From Centropus unirufus (taxonomy: Eukaryota; Chordata; Aves; Cuculiformes; Centropidae), in contig VYZI01000261.1 in assembly GCA_013397695.1 (NCBI GenBank), positions 785,657 through 849,656 of the forward strand: a stretch of DNA of 64,000 nucleotides. The letters are read 5' to 3'. The notes beneath the pieces were generated by a model. It was not told where the DNA came from. It made no database searches and saw only the letters and a list, made by a program, of their open reading frames with translations. Positions 37,709 through 49,600 of this stretch are shown here, piece after piece. Numbering within the stretch: the stretch's first letter is position 1; each line of letters starts with the position of its first letter. A program made the translations under genes and the position numbers.

Positions 37709-40599
37709 TTTTTGCGGTATTGAAACGTCATATTTTGAATCAGGACTATCACATGATTTCACAGTGTGATTCCACAGTGTGAATGGAAAAGGTACCACAT
37801 AACAGTGTTTTTTTGCTTCCAAACTGCACTAGATTCAACAGAATTGTAACAGAATTTTGTCTGAAGTCATTCAGAATCAGACTTGGACCTCCTGGAGGCA
37901 CGTTACCATTTCTTTTGTTAATCCTTCTCATGCAAGCTTTGCTCTGCACTAAGGAGATAGAGTATTAAATTTCTTGGTGTGTCCATTTGACATTTTCATG
38001 TTCCCTTCTTAGATCCACGAAGAAAGTCAGTAGGATTTATAGTCTATTATAGATCTGTCTATAAATGTTTACTAAGAAATATTTTCAGCAATTTGTTTTC
38101 TTGCTGCTGTCCTCCCAGCACCCATTCCCCTCCCATTCATCAGAAAATGCCAGTTCATCCCAAGGAATGTGTTTCTTGGTTGCATTTGGAAATTTCCTGG
38201 GGCTAAAGGTGGAAATCTGTATCAAAGGAATATTTGGGCTGAATAGCCCAAATCACTATGGAATATACACAAAATTTCTCTATTAGAAGTTATTGTATAA
38301 AAAAGTGGGAAAATACTATGGCTTTTCTTCTTTTTTATGTTTTTATTTTCCCCCTCTATAATGTTGACAGTAAGGGACTAAGTTGCATTCTGAATCACAC
38401 AAAAACAAGTACTTAAACTTAAGCCAGTAAATATGCTGAGTAAGCAAAGGGCTGTGTTGTTACTTGCTCATGATAATTTGGAGTTTCATAGGTCTTACTT
38501 TTTTTTTGCTGAATTGCTTACAGTTGTGATGTGAGGGTTGGTGATATGTTAGGGAAAAGAACAACAATAAAAATTTAAATAAATTATAAGGAGATAAACT
38601 TTCAGTGTAATTTTAGCAAGACACATGTGAAAGAAATTAATCTGACTGCAAGGAAATTAAGGAAACACCCGCATCTCTTCATGGTGTGGCTGGCAAAAAC
38701 AAGTCGTGAAATCTCAAAAGGCTCAGTTGTTAAGCTGAAACAAATATTGTAAGGGCCATGGAAATTTATGCCTCGAGTTATACAGTCTGACTGACTTCAT
38801 TGAGCTTGTATGAAGGTTCTTAGACCTGTCAGACTTACAGGATACTCACATGAGCTCTATTTCCCACAGAGTGCCCTCTATTCCTTTAGTCTTGCTGGCA
38901 ACACTGAGACCATAACATAGAGGATTGAAATAGAAATACTATGTTCTGTTGTCTTTGTTCCATCAAGGCAAAGAAAGAGGACTCTGGGCTAGTAGAAAAG
39001 GAATACCGGATCTATGTAACTTATCTTTCAGTTAGCTCAAATAATAGACTTCCTGCTTCTCCCACTTCTGTGTATTAGTAATTCAGGAGAAAGAAGAAAA
39101 GAGGGGGGTAAAAATCTGCAGTAGTCTGGAAACAAAGGATATTAGAAAAGAAAATACCAAACCTTTAGAAATATAGCATATTTCCTTTTCAAATCTGGTA
39201 CCAAAATTGACATGTTTGTGTAAAAAGGGGGAAAATTCCATTTTGTTTTATTCACTTTTCTCATACTATTCAAACATCATTATTTCACATCTTCATACTA
39301 TGTTGCCATCCATGTGGGGAAATTTATGAGTAACTGTTACAGTACATTTACAAATTAAACTAATATTTAGTGATAATAACACTTATCAAGAACAATCTGA
39401 TGGATTTCAAATATTTGCTACTCTTCAACCCTTTCTTCTTGTATTAGCATAGTAATCTGCCTTTCCAGTTCAAATGCAGCCTTTGTAGTACTACTTTGCA
39501 GTATGTTTCTGATGTTTTCTGCCCTTGTCTGTGTAATTCATTTTTTGAAATACAACAAAAGATTCCAGAGAACAAGAGAACTACATAAATCCTTCCTGAA
39601 ATCCTTCAATCTTTAGATTAAAAAAAATCCCTGCATTAATGTTTGTAAACCCAATAATGGGACCAGGTCCAAACATTTATGGCTACATTTGCAATTCAGT
39701 TTTCTGATAACATGAAGATTAAAGAAAAGATTAATTTCCAGTCCAAAGAGGCACTGTTTAGCTACATGAACTGTCAGTAGCCATAGTGTGCTTTGATCAC
39801 CAAATGTGCCCGAATGTAAAAATGTAGGAAAAATCAAAATCGTAATATCTGTTATCTCTTCTTTGAAATAAAGATTAAAACAATTTAAAATGCACCCATA
39901 TATTTGTTCTGTGGATATTTAATAGGTGAGCTGCCTTAGCGTTCTGTACGGCTCCACAGGACTTGCCAAACTATGCTTACCGACCCTGTCATGTTGAAGA
40001 TAAAAAATACGAAGACACCAGCTTTGGCGTCTTTATGCTGAGGGTAATTTGACAGTGTTACTGAAGGTGAGCTGCTTCTCTTATGTGCTGACCCAGAGTA
40101 GCAAAATGGCAGTCTGATCTGGCAGATAAACAAGTCTGTGACAAATAGCACTGACATCCTTGTCAAAAGAAAAGACATGACTCAGACCCAATATCTATAC
40201 GCAGACCAGTGCTGGCTTTCAGTGACAAATGGTTTTAGTCTGGCAGTGCGTTTCACTGCTTGAACTTTCATCTATCAAAACAGGACAGAGAAGCGTCGGG
40301 ACACGGACAAGAAGAAAGGAGCATGAGAGAAAATCGCAGATACAGACAGGCAGCCTTGCCTGCCCTCTTATAGCAGCACTTTAAAACTTAGAACTTATAT
40401 TTTATTCCAGTATTTTTGTACCTTTATCATTCCCTGGTGAATATTTTCTTCTCCTTCATGCTTTTTCAAAGTGAGAAAAATAAACTAAAAAGCATAATGT
40501 AATTTCTTGCAGATTTAAGCATAAAACCTGAAAACAATATGTGACTTTTCTGATTTTCATTCACCCATGGAGAGAGCCCACAATTAGTATTAGCCAATG
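37709..40599. other. AT-rich non-coding sequence
   Basis: No gene or recognised repeat. Small frames at 37749-37968 on both strands are shadows of one another. Confidence 0.6.
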
Positions 40600-40795
40600 G
40601 AAAATTTATGTATGGCTAAAGGGTACTTCCAGCCAGTTATCCACTCTTGATTTGAAGGCATCAGCAGGCAGAGAATGAACACCAGGCAATTTGTTCTGGA
40701 AGATAATCACCTTTTTATTTTAACAGTTTAGGTCTAGATTGCTGTTTTCAAATTGTCTACCCAGTAATTCATTTCAAGATTTTCTATGCTAGATA
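40600..40795 (-). mobile_element. Possible ancient CR1/L3-type LINE remnant
   Basis: The order of words (ACTTCCAGCC, GATTTGAAGGCATC, GGCAATTTGTTCTGGAAGAT, AATCACCTTTTTATTTTAA, then TTCAAATTGTCTA) resembles the reverse complement of the 3' end of old amniote L3/CR1-like LINEs. The similarity is recalled rather than computed, and it is weak. Confidence 0.3.
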
Positions 40796-40854
40796 AACCT
40801 CCCCACACCCAAACACAAGTCAATGAACCATTGCACTGGATGTCCATGCCCAGA

Positions 40855-41105
40855 CACTGGCAGTGGGGCTGCTGGGCATCCTCTGTGAGGAGAGGCCAGA
40901 GCTGCCCCATGCTGTACACAGCCAGCCCCAGCCAGCCCCATCTGGCTTAAACAACCCCTCCACATGACATAGCTGAGCCCCTCAGCCAAGCTAGCATTGT
41001 CTTGGGGGCGGCAACAGGTTTCTCAAAGGGCCAAAAGCAGCACAGGCAGAGGAGGTGGAAGCCAAGAAAGGAGGACATGGAGTCTCAGGACAGAGAAAGT
41101 AAAGG
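40855..41105 (+). mobile_element. Possible 5' (U3) piece of LTR family A
   Basis: This G/C-rich block contains GCTGCCCCATGCTGTACACA, tandem AGCCAGCCCC units, CTGAGCCCCTCAGCCAAGCT and a GCAGCACAGGCAGAGGAGG block. From memory these fall in this order in the upstream half of family A LTRs. It abuts the CR1 copy that begins near 41110, so one element has probably inserted beside or into the other. The boundary cannot be fixed by eye. Confidence 0.4.
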
Positions 41106-41109
41106 GCAG

Positions 41110-41637
41110 GAGGTGCTGCCGGCCACACCTCCAAGACTGCCCTTCAGTTTTGGGCCCCCAAGTGCAGAAAGGACACTGGAGTGTGTTATGAAGCTGGCGA
41201 AGGGTCTGGAGAACAAGGCTTGTGAAGAACAGCTGAGGGAACTGAGGAAGTTTATTCTGGAGGAAAGGAGTGTCAGGAGTCCTTATCACTGTCAATAACT
41301 CCCTGAAAGGCGGTTGCAGCGAGATGGGTTATGGTCTCTTCTCTCAAGTAAAAAGTGACAGAACAAGAGGAAATGGCCTCCCGTTGCACCAGGTGAAGTT
41401 TAGACAGGATATTTGCACTAATTTCATCACAAAAATGCTGCCAAATGCTGGAATAGGATGCACAGGGAAGAGACTGGTTCACCATCACTGGAGGTATTTA
41501 AAAGAAGTGTAGATGTGGTTCTTAGGGACATTGTGAGTGGAGAACTTGGCAGTGTTGTGTTTATGGTTGGACTTGATTTTAAAGATGTTTCCCAACCTAA
41601 AGCATTTTTTTATTCTATGGTTCTATACTGTTCTAAC
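41110..41637 (+). mobile_element. CR1 LINE, 5'-truncated 3' end
   Basis: This is the 3' end of a chicken-repeat-1 retrotransposon in sense orientation. The C-terminal part of the reverse-transcriptase ORF2 can be followed in three pieces joined by frameshifts: LAKGLENKACEEQLREL (about 41190-41250), LKGGCSEMGYGLFSQVKSD (about 41300-41358), and SPSLEVFKRSVDVVLRDIV (about 41476-41535). These correspond to the conserved end of CR1 ORF2. After the ORF comes the 3' UTR block GGTTGGACTTGATTTTAAAG and the degenerate CR1 tail with TTCTATGGTTCTATACTG. The element is severely 5'-truncated, as most CR1 copies are, and carries frameshifts and deletions, so it is inactive. Confidence 0.9.
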
Positions 41638-41786
41638 CTTAAGCATTCCTCCAGTTTTTTTATAGAAAAATAAAAACCCGTCAGAGATGAAAATAGAATT
41701 TTCATGTTCCTGTGAAAAAATATACCATAACTAAGCCTTTTACTGCAACATCACTGCAACCTGCACAACCGTCTTATTGTGTAGAA

Positions 41787-41820
41787 TCTCCCAGGTGTAT
41801 TTATCTCCCAGGTGTATTTA
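41787..41820 (+). repeat. Perfect 17-base tandem duplication
   Basis: TCTCCCAGGTGTATTTA occurs twice in immediate succession (41787-41803 and 41804-41820) with no mismatch, which suggests a recent event. Confidence 0.95.
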
Positions 41821-44800
41821 TCAGGTACATCAGCCTCATGAGTAAAAGAGATTTTACTTCTCTTCCAAATCTGGTGGAGCCTCTGTGAAAATACACTTGA
41901 GGAACATACCTCACAAGCTCAGGGAGGAGTAAGGAGAAAACATGTGAGAAACAATCTTGCAAACAAAGGCAGATGGGAGCAGGAAGGCAGGAGGTGCCGC
42001 AGACCTTGAGACAGGGGTCCCCTGCAGCCCTGGGAGTCCCATGCTCTGCCCTGGAGCAGAGCAGCCATGACCTCACCTTGTTCTTCTTATATTCTGACCA
42101 AGATGGTCTGTTAGTAAGAACGTAGATATACACACATACAATGTAGATCCTCACAGGAGCTCATCTCAAACACTGCCCAGCTGCTTCTTTACCCCAGTCT
42201 TGCCAGTTGATGGCACCTGGACATTCAAGCTCCCGAAGACTGAAGCCTCTCTCCAGTTTCCACTATAGATCCCCCTTGTGGGTGCACACACACACACACA
42301 CACGGAGGTGGATGGTCCTTCCACTTGGTGGGCTTTCACAGCCACTCTGGCTTGCAGTGAAAAAGCCAGCCCGTGTACTTTTGGGTTTTTTTTTTCCAAT
42401 ACTGGGCAAATGTTTGTGTTCTCCAAGACTTTGTAATGTTTAATTATTATATCCCATAATAAATATCTAACTCTACATCCTGAGATCTCTCTACAAATCC
42501 CATAAGATGCTTGGGCATGATTTTGAAGGCTTCTTGATTTAATGAAGACAGATAGTGGCTCCTTCAATTAACAGGAAGACAAAACCACCTATGTTGTCTA
42601 ATAAGAACTTCTTCTGGGTTTTCTTAAGCAGTATTTGTAATATTGCCTGTAAATAGTAAGCATCCTCAGAAGTGGTTTTCATATGCATAGTCTTCTTCAC
42701 TGTTTATTTGAGCTATTAATTTTCCTTTATGTATTTAGCTTTTCTTATATTTTACTTCTAAAAATCTTCTAATTTTATTGATTATTATGTGTCCCTTTTC
42801 TTCCTTTTAATATATACTGGTTTTACTGGTTTTTATTTTCCAATTATTGCTTTCTTTTTCCACTAGGACAGATTAAGTGCTAGATAAGAACTCTCTTCCT
42901 TACAAATATGGAATCACTGCTTCTCAAGTAAATAAAAAAAATATTGCAGATATTTTTTTTCTTAAAGCTCCACTTTTCACCAGTACTGTTGCTTCCTTTT
43001 TATTTATTTTTTTTTTCATTTTCCATTTCCCATTTAATTCTCCTTAGCTTGGAAACTGAGCTTGTCTGAAAAGCCATGTATAATTTATATAGACAAGCTA
43101 ATGACCAGCTTGGTGGTTTCCTAGGAAGTAGTGGTCAGGACTATCTTACAATCAATGAACTGAAATAAAAGTGGTTTGGACTATCTTTTATCTGTTTATA
43201 TTATATATAAGCAGATCATAATCGCTGGTCTCTAAGCAACAGCTAGATACTAAGCCAGCAATTAATTCATCTTTATCCATATAATGAGGTCCAAAATAGA
43301 GCTGGCTTGTGTTAAGTGTGACACCTCTAGTGTGAAGGGAAAAAAAAAAAGCAGAAACGAACACACTCATACATGCATATATCCAGAACTCTAATGACTA
43401 ATTACTGCCCGTGTGAGACATTTAATAGGTCTCCAAAATTTAAATCCTCCTTAGCAACACAGGTTTTCTTTCTCTTACATACAGATATTAAAACATATCA
43501 TCTGTTCTCTGCTTTAATTTTGGAAATGTTTGATAGACTCTCTTTCCAATCTTTGTTATTCAGCCCTTTGATGCCTTAACACTGAGGTCCGTGGACCTGT
43601 CAATCCTGAAACTGATACTGATGCTACTACTGCTGAGTGCCACCGTGCCTTCTTCCCTTCACCCTTAATTTTCTCTTGTTCAACCTCTCTGTCCTTGTTA
43701 AACACATTATAAACAAAGCTGGCAATTCCAGTCATTTAAATCAAACATCAAGGTTGCAGCGTCTCCAGTTATGCCTCTCCTCTCTCTCTGAAATGAAATG
43801 GTCAGGTTTTGTACTACAGATATATAAGCAACTGGAGGAAAGTGGGAAACTGTTCTGAAGTATTTGCTGGAACTATTTTGTCAGTAACATACAAATAATT
43901 TTTTATGCAATTTCAATCTAAATAAAGTCTCTTCACTCTTGAATATTCTAGCTGTGATTATAAAATTTCTTAATAGTTGAAAACCTATTTTATAATATAT
44001 AAATCCTTTCTATTAGTAATAATTTGTTTCTTAATGGTACAACTGAAACTGAGGTAAGAACTTACTAAGAAGATATTCATATTGCCGGCAAATTTTACTT
44101 ACTCTGTTAAGGTATTGACAGTATTCAGATAGAATATAGCTAAGGACATTTTAGATATTCCTCTGACCTAAGAATAGGCTGTAATTCTTGTCTGCTCATA
44201 CTGATTAACATGTCAAGAATACATCCTTGTAAAATCCCTCAAAAGTTTGTTTGAGTGCTCTTCCATTCATTCTGGTAAAATTACCATTTTGTTGAGACTA
44301 AGAAATTATTGAGGTTAACTTTTGTCATCTTGCCTGAGTGTAATCAGATACTGCTCACAAAAATTTTTGAAAGCCAAAAGAGGGAGTTGGTAATGAGAAA
44401 GGGAAAGATAGTGAAGAAGGGGTAAAGATAGTAATATCTTATAGCTTAACAGACCCTGAAGTGAATGCCTGTCAAGCTCTTCAGTAACCAGGAAACAAGC
44501 TGCAAACATTACACGTAATCCCCACACAAATTGAACTGGAAGTTACAAACCACCACCTAATAATAAAAGATAAATGTGCCAAATTAGCACAGCTCTAAGG
44601 TCTTCTGCTCCTGTTCAAGGTAGCAAATCCCTTTCAACACTATTGTTTCTTCTTTCTGTTTCTTAGATCCCTTTAGCTCAAGTTTAAACTCACCTTGCAA
44701 CCTCATTAGGACAGAGCAATGGAAAAGGGTCATTAAAAAGTGAGGGGAGTCTCTGAAACGTTCAATTTTTCATCTGATTACAAATGGTATTGAACTATTG

Positions 44801-46394
44801 GCCTCAACATGTGTTGCTACCATAAGAGAGGCTACAGTCTTGCTTTAGAGACACACTGCTAGTACAATCCGCGTTCTCTTCTGGATATTCTGGGCCCTTC
44901 AATGGTTTTTACTGATTCAAATCTGTCTGAATTCAGAAAGAAGTGAGAAGATTCATCATCCACTGCTTCAAAGTATAACAATATTTTTTGTCCTGTCATT
45001 GCAAATCCCAAGTGATTTGGGCAGTTAAGTCTCATTGTCAAAAATAGAATTTACTGTGTCTTAAATCCCATAAGTAGGAATTATCTAAAAGAGTCTTAGG
45101 CAACTGAAAATGATACCTAACTGAATCAACCATATTGGCTCCCTCTGCAGTTAATGAAGATATATCTTCAGCGCAAGTAATTAAATTGATCTCATGCATT
45201 TATTTTAGAATGGAGTCATCCTATGGAGGTATCCACCTCCAGTCACTTTAGAGGAATCCTAGATGTCCACGTTAGCTACATCACATTTAATGATTACTGT
45301 AAATTATGTGTAGTGATTTACACAGTGACTTTAACCTGAGTTGTCTTGTAGATCATCTGAGATACTCCACATGGACAAACCTGCTAGCATGATACCTATT
45401 TTGGAGGGATTCTAATCTGAAAGGAGAAAACACATATTGGGTGAGTTTAATATTGACAAAATCCTCTGGGCTGTGATCAGCATTCACAACAGATATCTCC
45501 AAGAAAGATTGAAAGTAAATAAATAAAATTTAGTATACTATTTCTCTTGTTACTAGGCTGAATGAAGCTTTATTTAAAATATATTAGAAATGCTCTTCAA
45601 TGGCTGCTGCACCAGCGAGACTTTTCTTCAATGATTTTATTGTTTAAATTTTATTTTTTGGAGAAAGTAGCTAGCAGAAATATGCACAAAGGTCTGGTAT
45701 GCACTTTTATTAAAATATTTCCCCATACAGAACTGCTCTACATGCCTCTTTAGAATATTAAACTACTTCAATTTTTTATGTGCTGTTTAAGCTGACATGA
45801 AGATTTATGGATGTTCAAAGCCTATGGAATATAAAAGGACATTCACAGAGACATAGGATAGAAGGGATTGTTTTGGGTATTTGTTTACTTTTTCAATTAA
45901 AAAAAATATTTCTGAACTAACTTGACCTTCGTCACTTACTAGATGCATGAATTTCTTATGGGTTCTTGGAAATACTTCAGTTCTGTCTTAGCCACTTCAT
46001 TTATGTGCAGAGATTTACCACTAGTTTCAGCAGTTACTTCTTTTGTCACGTTCTGATTTAAGACATATAAAGATCTCAGAAGGTTCCAGTTCCTTGTTTG
46101 CAATTGAATGAACTCTAAGATCTTTTAGAAATAGGTCTTAAATTGCTAGACTCTAAACATTCTGGAAAATGAAAGCTTATGTAAATTTCATACATTACAG
46201 TTTTGTTGAAATGTAGACAAGTTTTATAACTCAGTATGTTAGATCAAAATTTCAAACATTTTGTAAACTCAAAAAGTTCCTCAGTAGTTATTCAATAAAG
46301 AGCTAATCAATGTCACTTACTGTGAAATTTAATCAGTTATCTTCCTGAAACAAAACATGTGAAACTTATTTTCCTGCCTGTTCTATGATTGTAT
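41821..46394. other. AT-rich non-coding sequence
   Basis: 41930-42350 is less AT-rich and carries overlapping frames on both strands with no known motif. Its translated threonine/histidine run comes from the CA microsatellite. The rest is ordinary AT-rich sequence with T-rich runs near 42950-43020. Confidence 0.55.
42285..42303 (+). repeat. (CA)n microsatellite
   Basis: Nine and a half CA units without interruption. Confidence 0.95.
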
Positions 46395-46600
46395 GAAGAA
46401 AACCTTCTTACTGTAAGGGCAGCAGAGCCCTGGAACAGGCTGCCCAGGGAGTCTGTGCAGTCTTCTTCTCTGGAAATATTCAACCCTCTCCTGGATGTGT
46501 TCCTTGGCAGCCTGCTGTAGGTCGTTCTATTTTAGCAAGCGAATTGGCCTAGATGATCTCCAGAGGTCCTTTCCAACCCCGACCATTTTGTGATTCTGCG
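46395..46600 (+). mobile_element. CR1 LINE, short 3'-end fragment
   Basis: A 5'-truncated CR1 copy. One uninterrupted frame, starting near 46400, reads about 40 codons, including EPWNRLPRESVQSSSLEIFN, and ends at TAG 46518-46520. This is the conserved end of CR1 ORF2 and its stop. The 3' UTR follows with TTGGCCTAGATGATCTCCAG and AGGTCCTTTCCAACCCCGAC, then the tail ATTTTGTGATTCTGCGA. The family differs from the 41110 copy: its tail is of the GTGATTCTGTGA type. It has no coding capacity of its own. Confidence 0.92.
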
Positions 46601-49600
46601 AAATTTTGCAGCTGATGCCCTCTTAGTGAGTGAGGTTTACCCCATCGGTTTCAAGCTCTTATTTTTATATAGGTTTAGTCACAATTTGGCAAAACTTTGC
46701 TCTGCCCTTTCTCAGCAGGGAGAGTTAAATGTTTGGCTTTTCCTGGGTCCTAAACTTCTTGCCTATTTAAATCTCCATAGAATGAGTGTAATTCCTCGTG
46801 CTGAGTTCAAGGCCTTTGATGTTTAGCCAACTCTTCTATTTAAACTCTGGGTTAGAACCTGAAATATAAAGAGGAAACAGATAAGGAAAGAAAACCTCAT
46901 ACTAAATTATATTGACCAAAATTACCTGAATATAAGAATTCACTTCATTGAAATATTCATCCCATGTAAATTAGGATTAGCAGAACTTTACAGAAACTGA
47001 CGAAGTTACATCGATTTGCATTGTGTATATTGTATCGCAGAAAAGATGTAAAAGAGTCGAATAAATTATTGAGGTTATAAAATTGATTGTATGTCTTAAT
47101 TTTTCTCTCTGTCACAAAGCCTGTGGGTATTTTTGTTATGCTGATCAGGATCTGAGAATTATCTCCGATTTATTGCATTTAATTGTCCCTTGAGTTATAC
47201 CTTTCGTGTCTCTTCCTGGAAGAATCCTATTTAATTCAAGACATGTAAATGAGCTTTATAGGTTTTGAGTTTCATTGCTCTTTCGTAGTCAATAGAGATA
47301 CAGCTCAAGAAGCAAATGATGTATAAAGTTAATTTGATTTTTGTAGGATCCTTTCACTACAATGTCAGAAAAACAATGATACTAACTCATATTTTACCTT
47401 TTGTTTTTCAGTCAACTATTTCTATTTCTTTAGGACTAAATTCAGCTTGCCACGATAGTAGTTCCAGTTTGGAGGTTCAATATACCTCTGTAGTGCTAGA
47501 ACAATCTTAATGAATCAGTTCTGTTCAAAGGCAGTTCACATGAACTACCACCTTTAAAAAGTGTTCTTTCATTTGATTCTACTCCATTTTAAAACTGAGA
47601 TTGGTAGGCTTGTTTTTCAGTCATGCACAGCTCCATTTTATTCTGACTTCTTTTGGGGTTGAGTGTACTCTGATCATACTGTTAGGGACAGTCACTCAAG
47701 CAAAAATGGAACAGCTAGGTCCAAAAATATGGAAGTTTATTTTTACACTCAGTGTACCCTTCTTAAAATATCCGAATAGTAACATATTTCTTTTTCACAT
47801 AAAGGATAATTTTTTTAATTTCCTAATCCATGTAGTTGTGCTTAGAGGCCATCTTGTGGAAGATGTTTCTTATAGAATAAAATATTTCATAGTATACATA
47901 TTTTTCTTCTCTCCTGTGAATAATATACATATATCGTGCAGAGATTTAAGTACCAACCATTGAAATTCAAAGTATTCTTTCATGTGATTCCCATGGAAGT
48001 TAAATGGATTCCCTTTAAGGGGGGATAAAGGGAGGAAAGCACGCTGAAGTAGTCACCCATTATATCTTTTATTTTGTAAATAGATGTAAAAAATAAATTA
48101 TCATTAAAATGCGGGCAGAATGTAGTCAGGGGTAATTAATTACCACTATGAATCTCACTTTCATTCATCAGTCACAGCTCACGATAATAAAATTTTACAC
48201 TGTTCTACTGTAACTCTTCAACCACACATATTCAATAAAAATGCAAAGATTGAGAAAAGCAATGAACACAGCATTACAATGAGTGAATTAGTACTTTGGC
48301 ATCAGAGCAGTATAAGAAACAATAATTCTGGTGTTTCCTATATCACAGACACTTAGAAAAAATGGCTATTGAATCTGGAGAGGTCATCCCAACAATCTGT
48401 TATTGAAGGAAGAGCAACACATCTTTTTTGGGCATTTTTGTCTGTTTTATTCTTAGCAGCTTTTTTTATTGCACTTTTATTCCAGGGACTTAGCCCGTAC
48501 TTGATATTAGAATATTTGGTTATCTTGTTTGTTTAAATAAATATCCCTCATCTTAAAGCACACAACTGTTTTCACCTGGATAGGTGTTTCTTTTTCTGCT
48601 CACACCACATACAGACAAAAATTAATTATACTCTTGCAAAAATAAAAAATATTTTCATATATTTCAACTTATCTAGTATTTAGTCTCTTACTGTGTACAT
48701 TTAGTGAAATCATTGCTTTCAACCACTTTTTAATGGCATTAATTGTCACACTGAAGGGAGAATTTAAGAAGATAATGCCATATAATTATTTGTCCTTCTA
48801 AGAATATTGTCATGTGGACATGTGGAATTGTGGAAATAGCCAGTATTTTCAGACTAATCCAGTTTCTTCTTGTCAAAGGAAAAGAAATAGAATGTCAAAA
48901 TCCAGCAATCACCATAAGAAAGAAATGTTTTTTTAATATACGTGTTTTACTTGTTTTACAAAGAAGTCTATAAGACTTTAATTATGGAAAATAAGCTACA
49001 TGCCAACGCAGATTTTTCAGGAAAGAGGTTCTTTCTGTTGTATTTTTTTCTCTCATATGCCTGTGATGCAGTGTAGCAAATTAACATGTTCTTATAAATG
49101 TAATTTTCGGCAGAATTAGACATTGCTCTGCCTAGATCCCCTTGGTCACACATACATACATTTTATATATATGTTTATATATGCACTGGGTATGTATATA
49201 CTGGAGACATACATATATATATAGATAAAGAGGTATCTCTAGTACACATATACACCTACCTCACCATGGATAACGATGATCTGAGCTACTTGAACTTATC
49301 TCTGTGACTGACTTTGTCTCTCTTAGGTCCTCTACCTAGTTCCAACGAATGATACCATATACACGGTGGATCTCCATCACTCTAAGTTTTCAGAGGGAGG
49401 CTTCTTTGTTGGAATTTATTTATTGAGCAGGTATATCTATTTCATCACAGGAAAATATGTTCCAATTCCATATGAAATGGAACCTTGTTAAACCATATTT
49501 CTTCTCACAGCACAATTACCTACTCATTGTAAATTTATCTTTTTTTTTCTTATTTTTTTAATGAATGAATAAATTTACAGCCTCAGACAAGAGTGATGCT

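Noticed and set aside
47601..47963. Plus-strand 120-codon frame rich in Phe and Ile
   Set aside because: The first codon is not ATG, and its hydrophobic content follows from T-rich DNA. No membrane-protein family is recognised.
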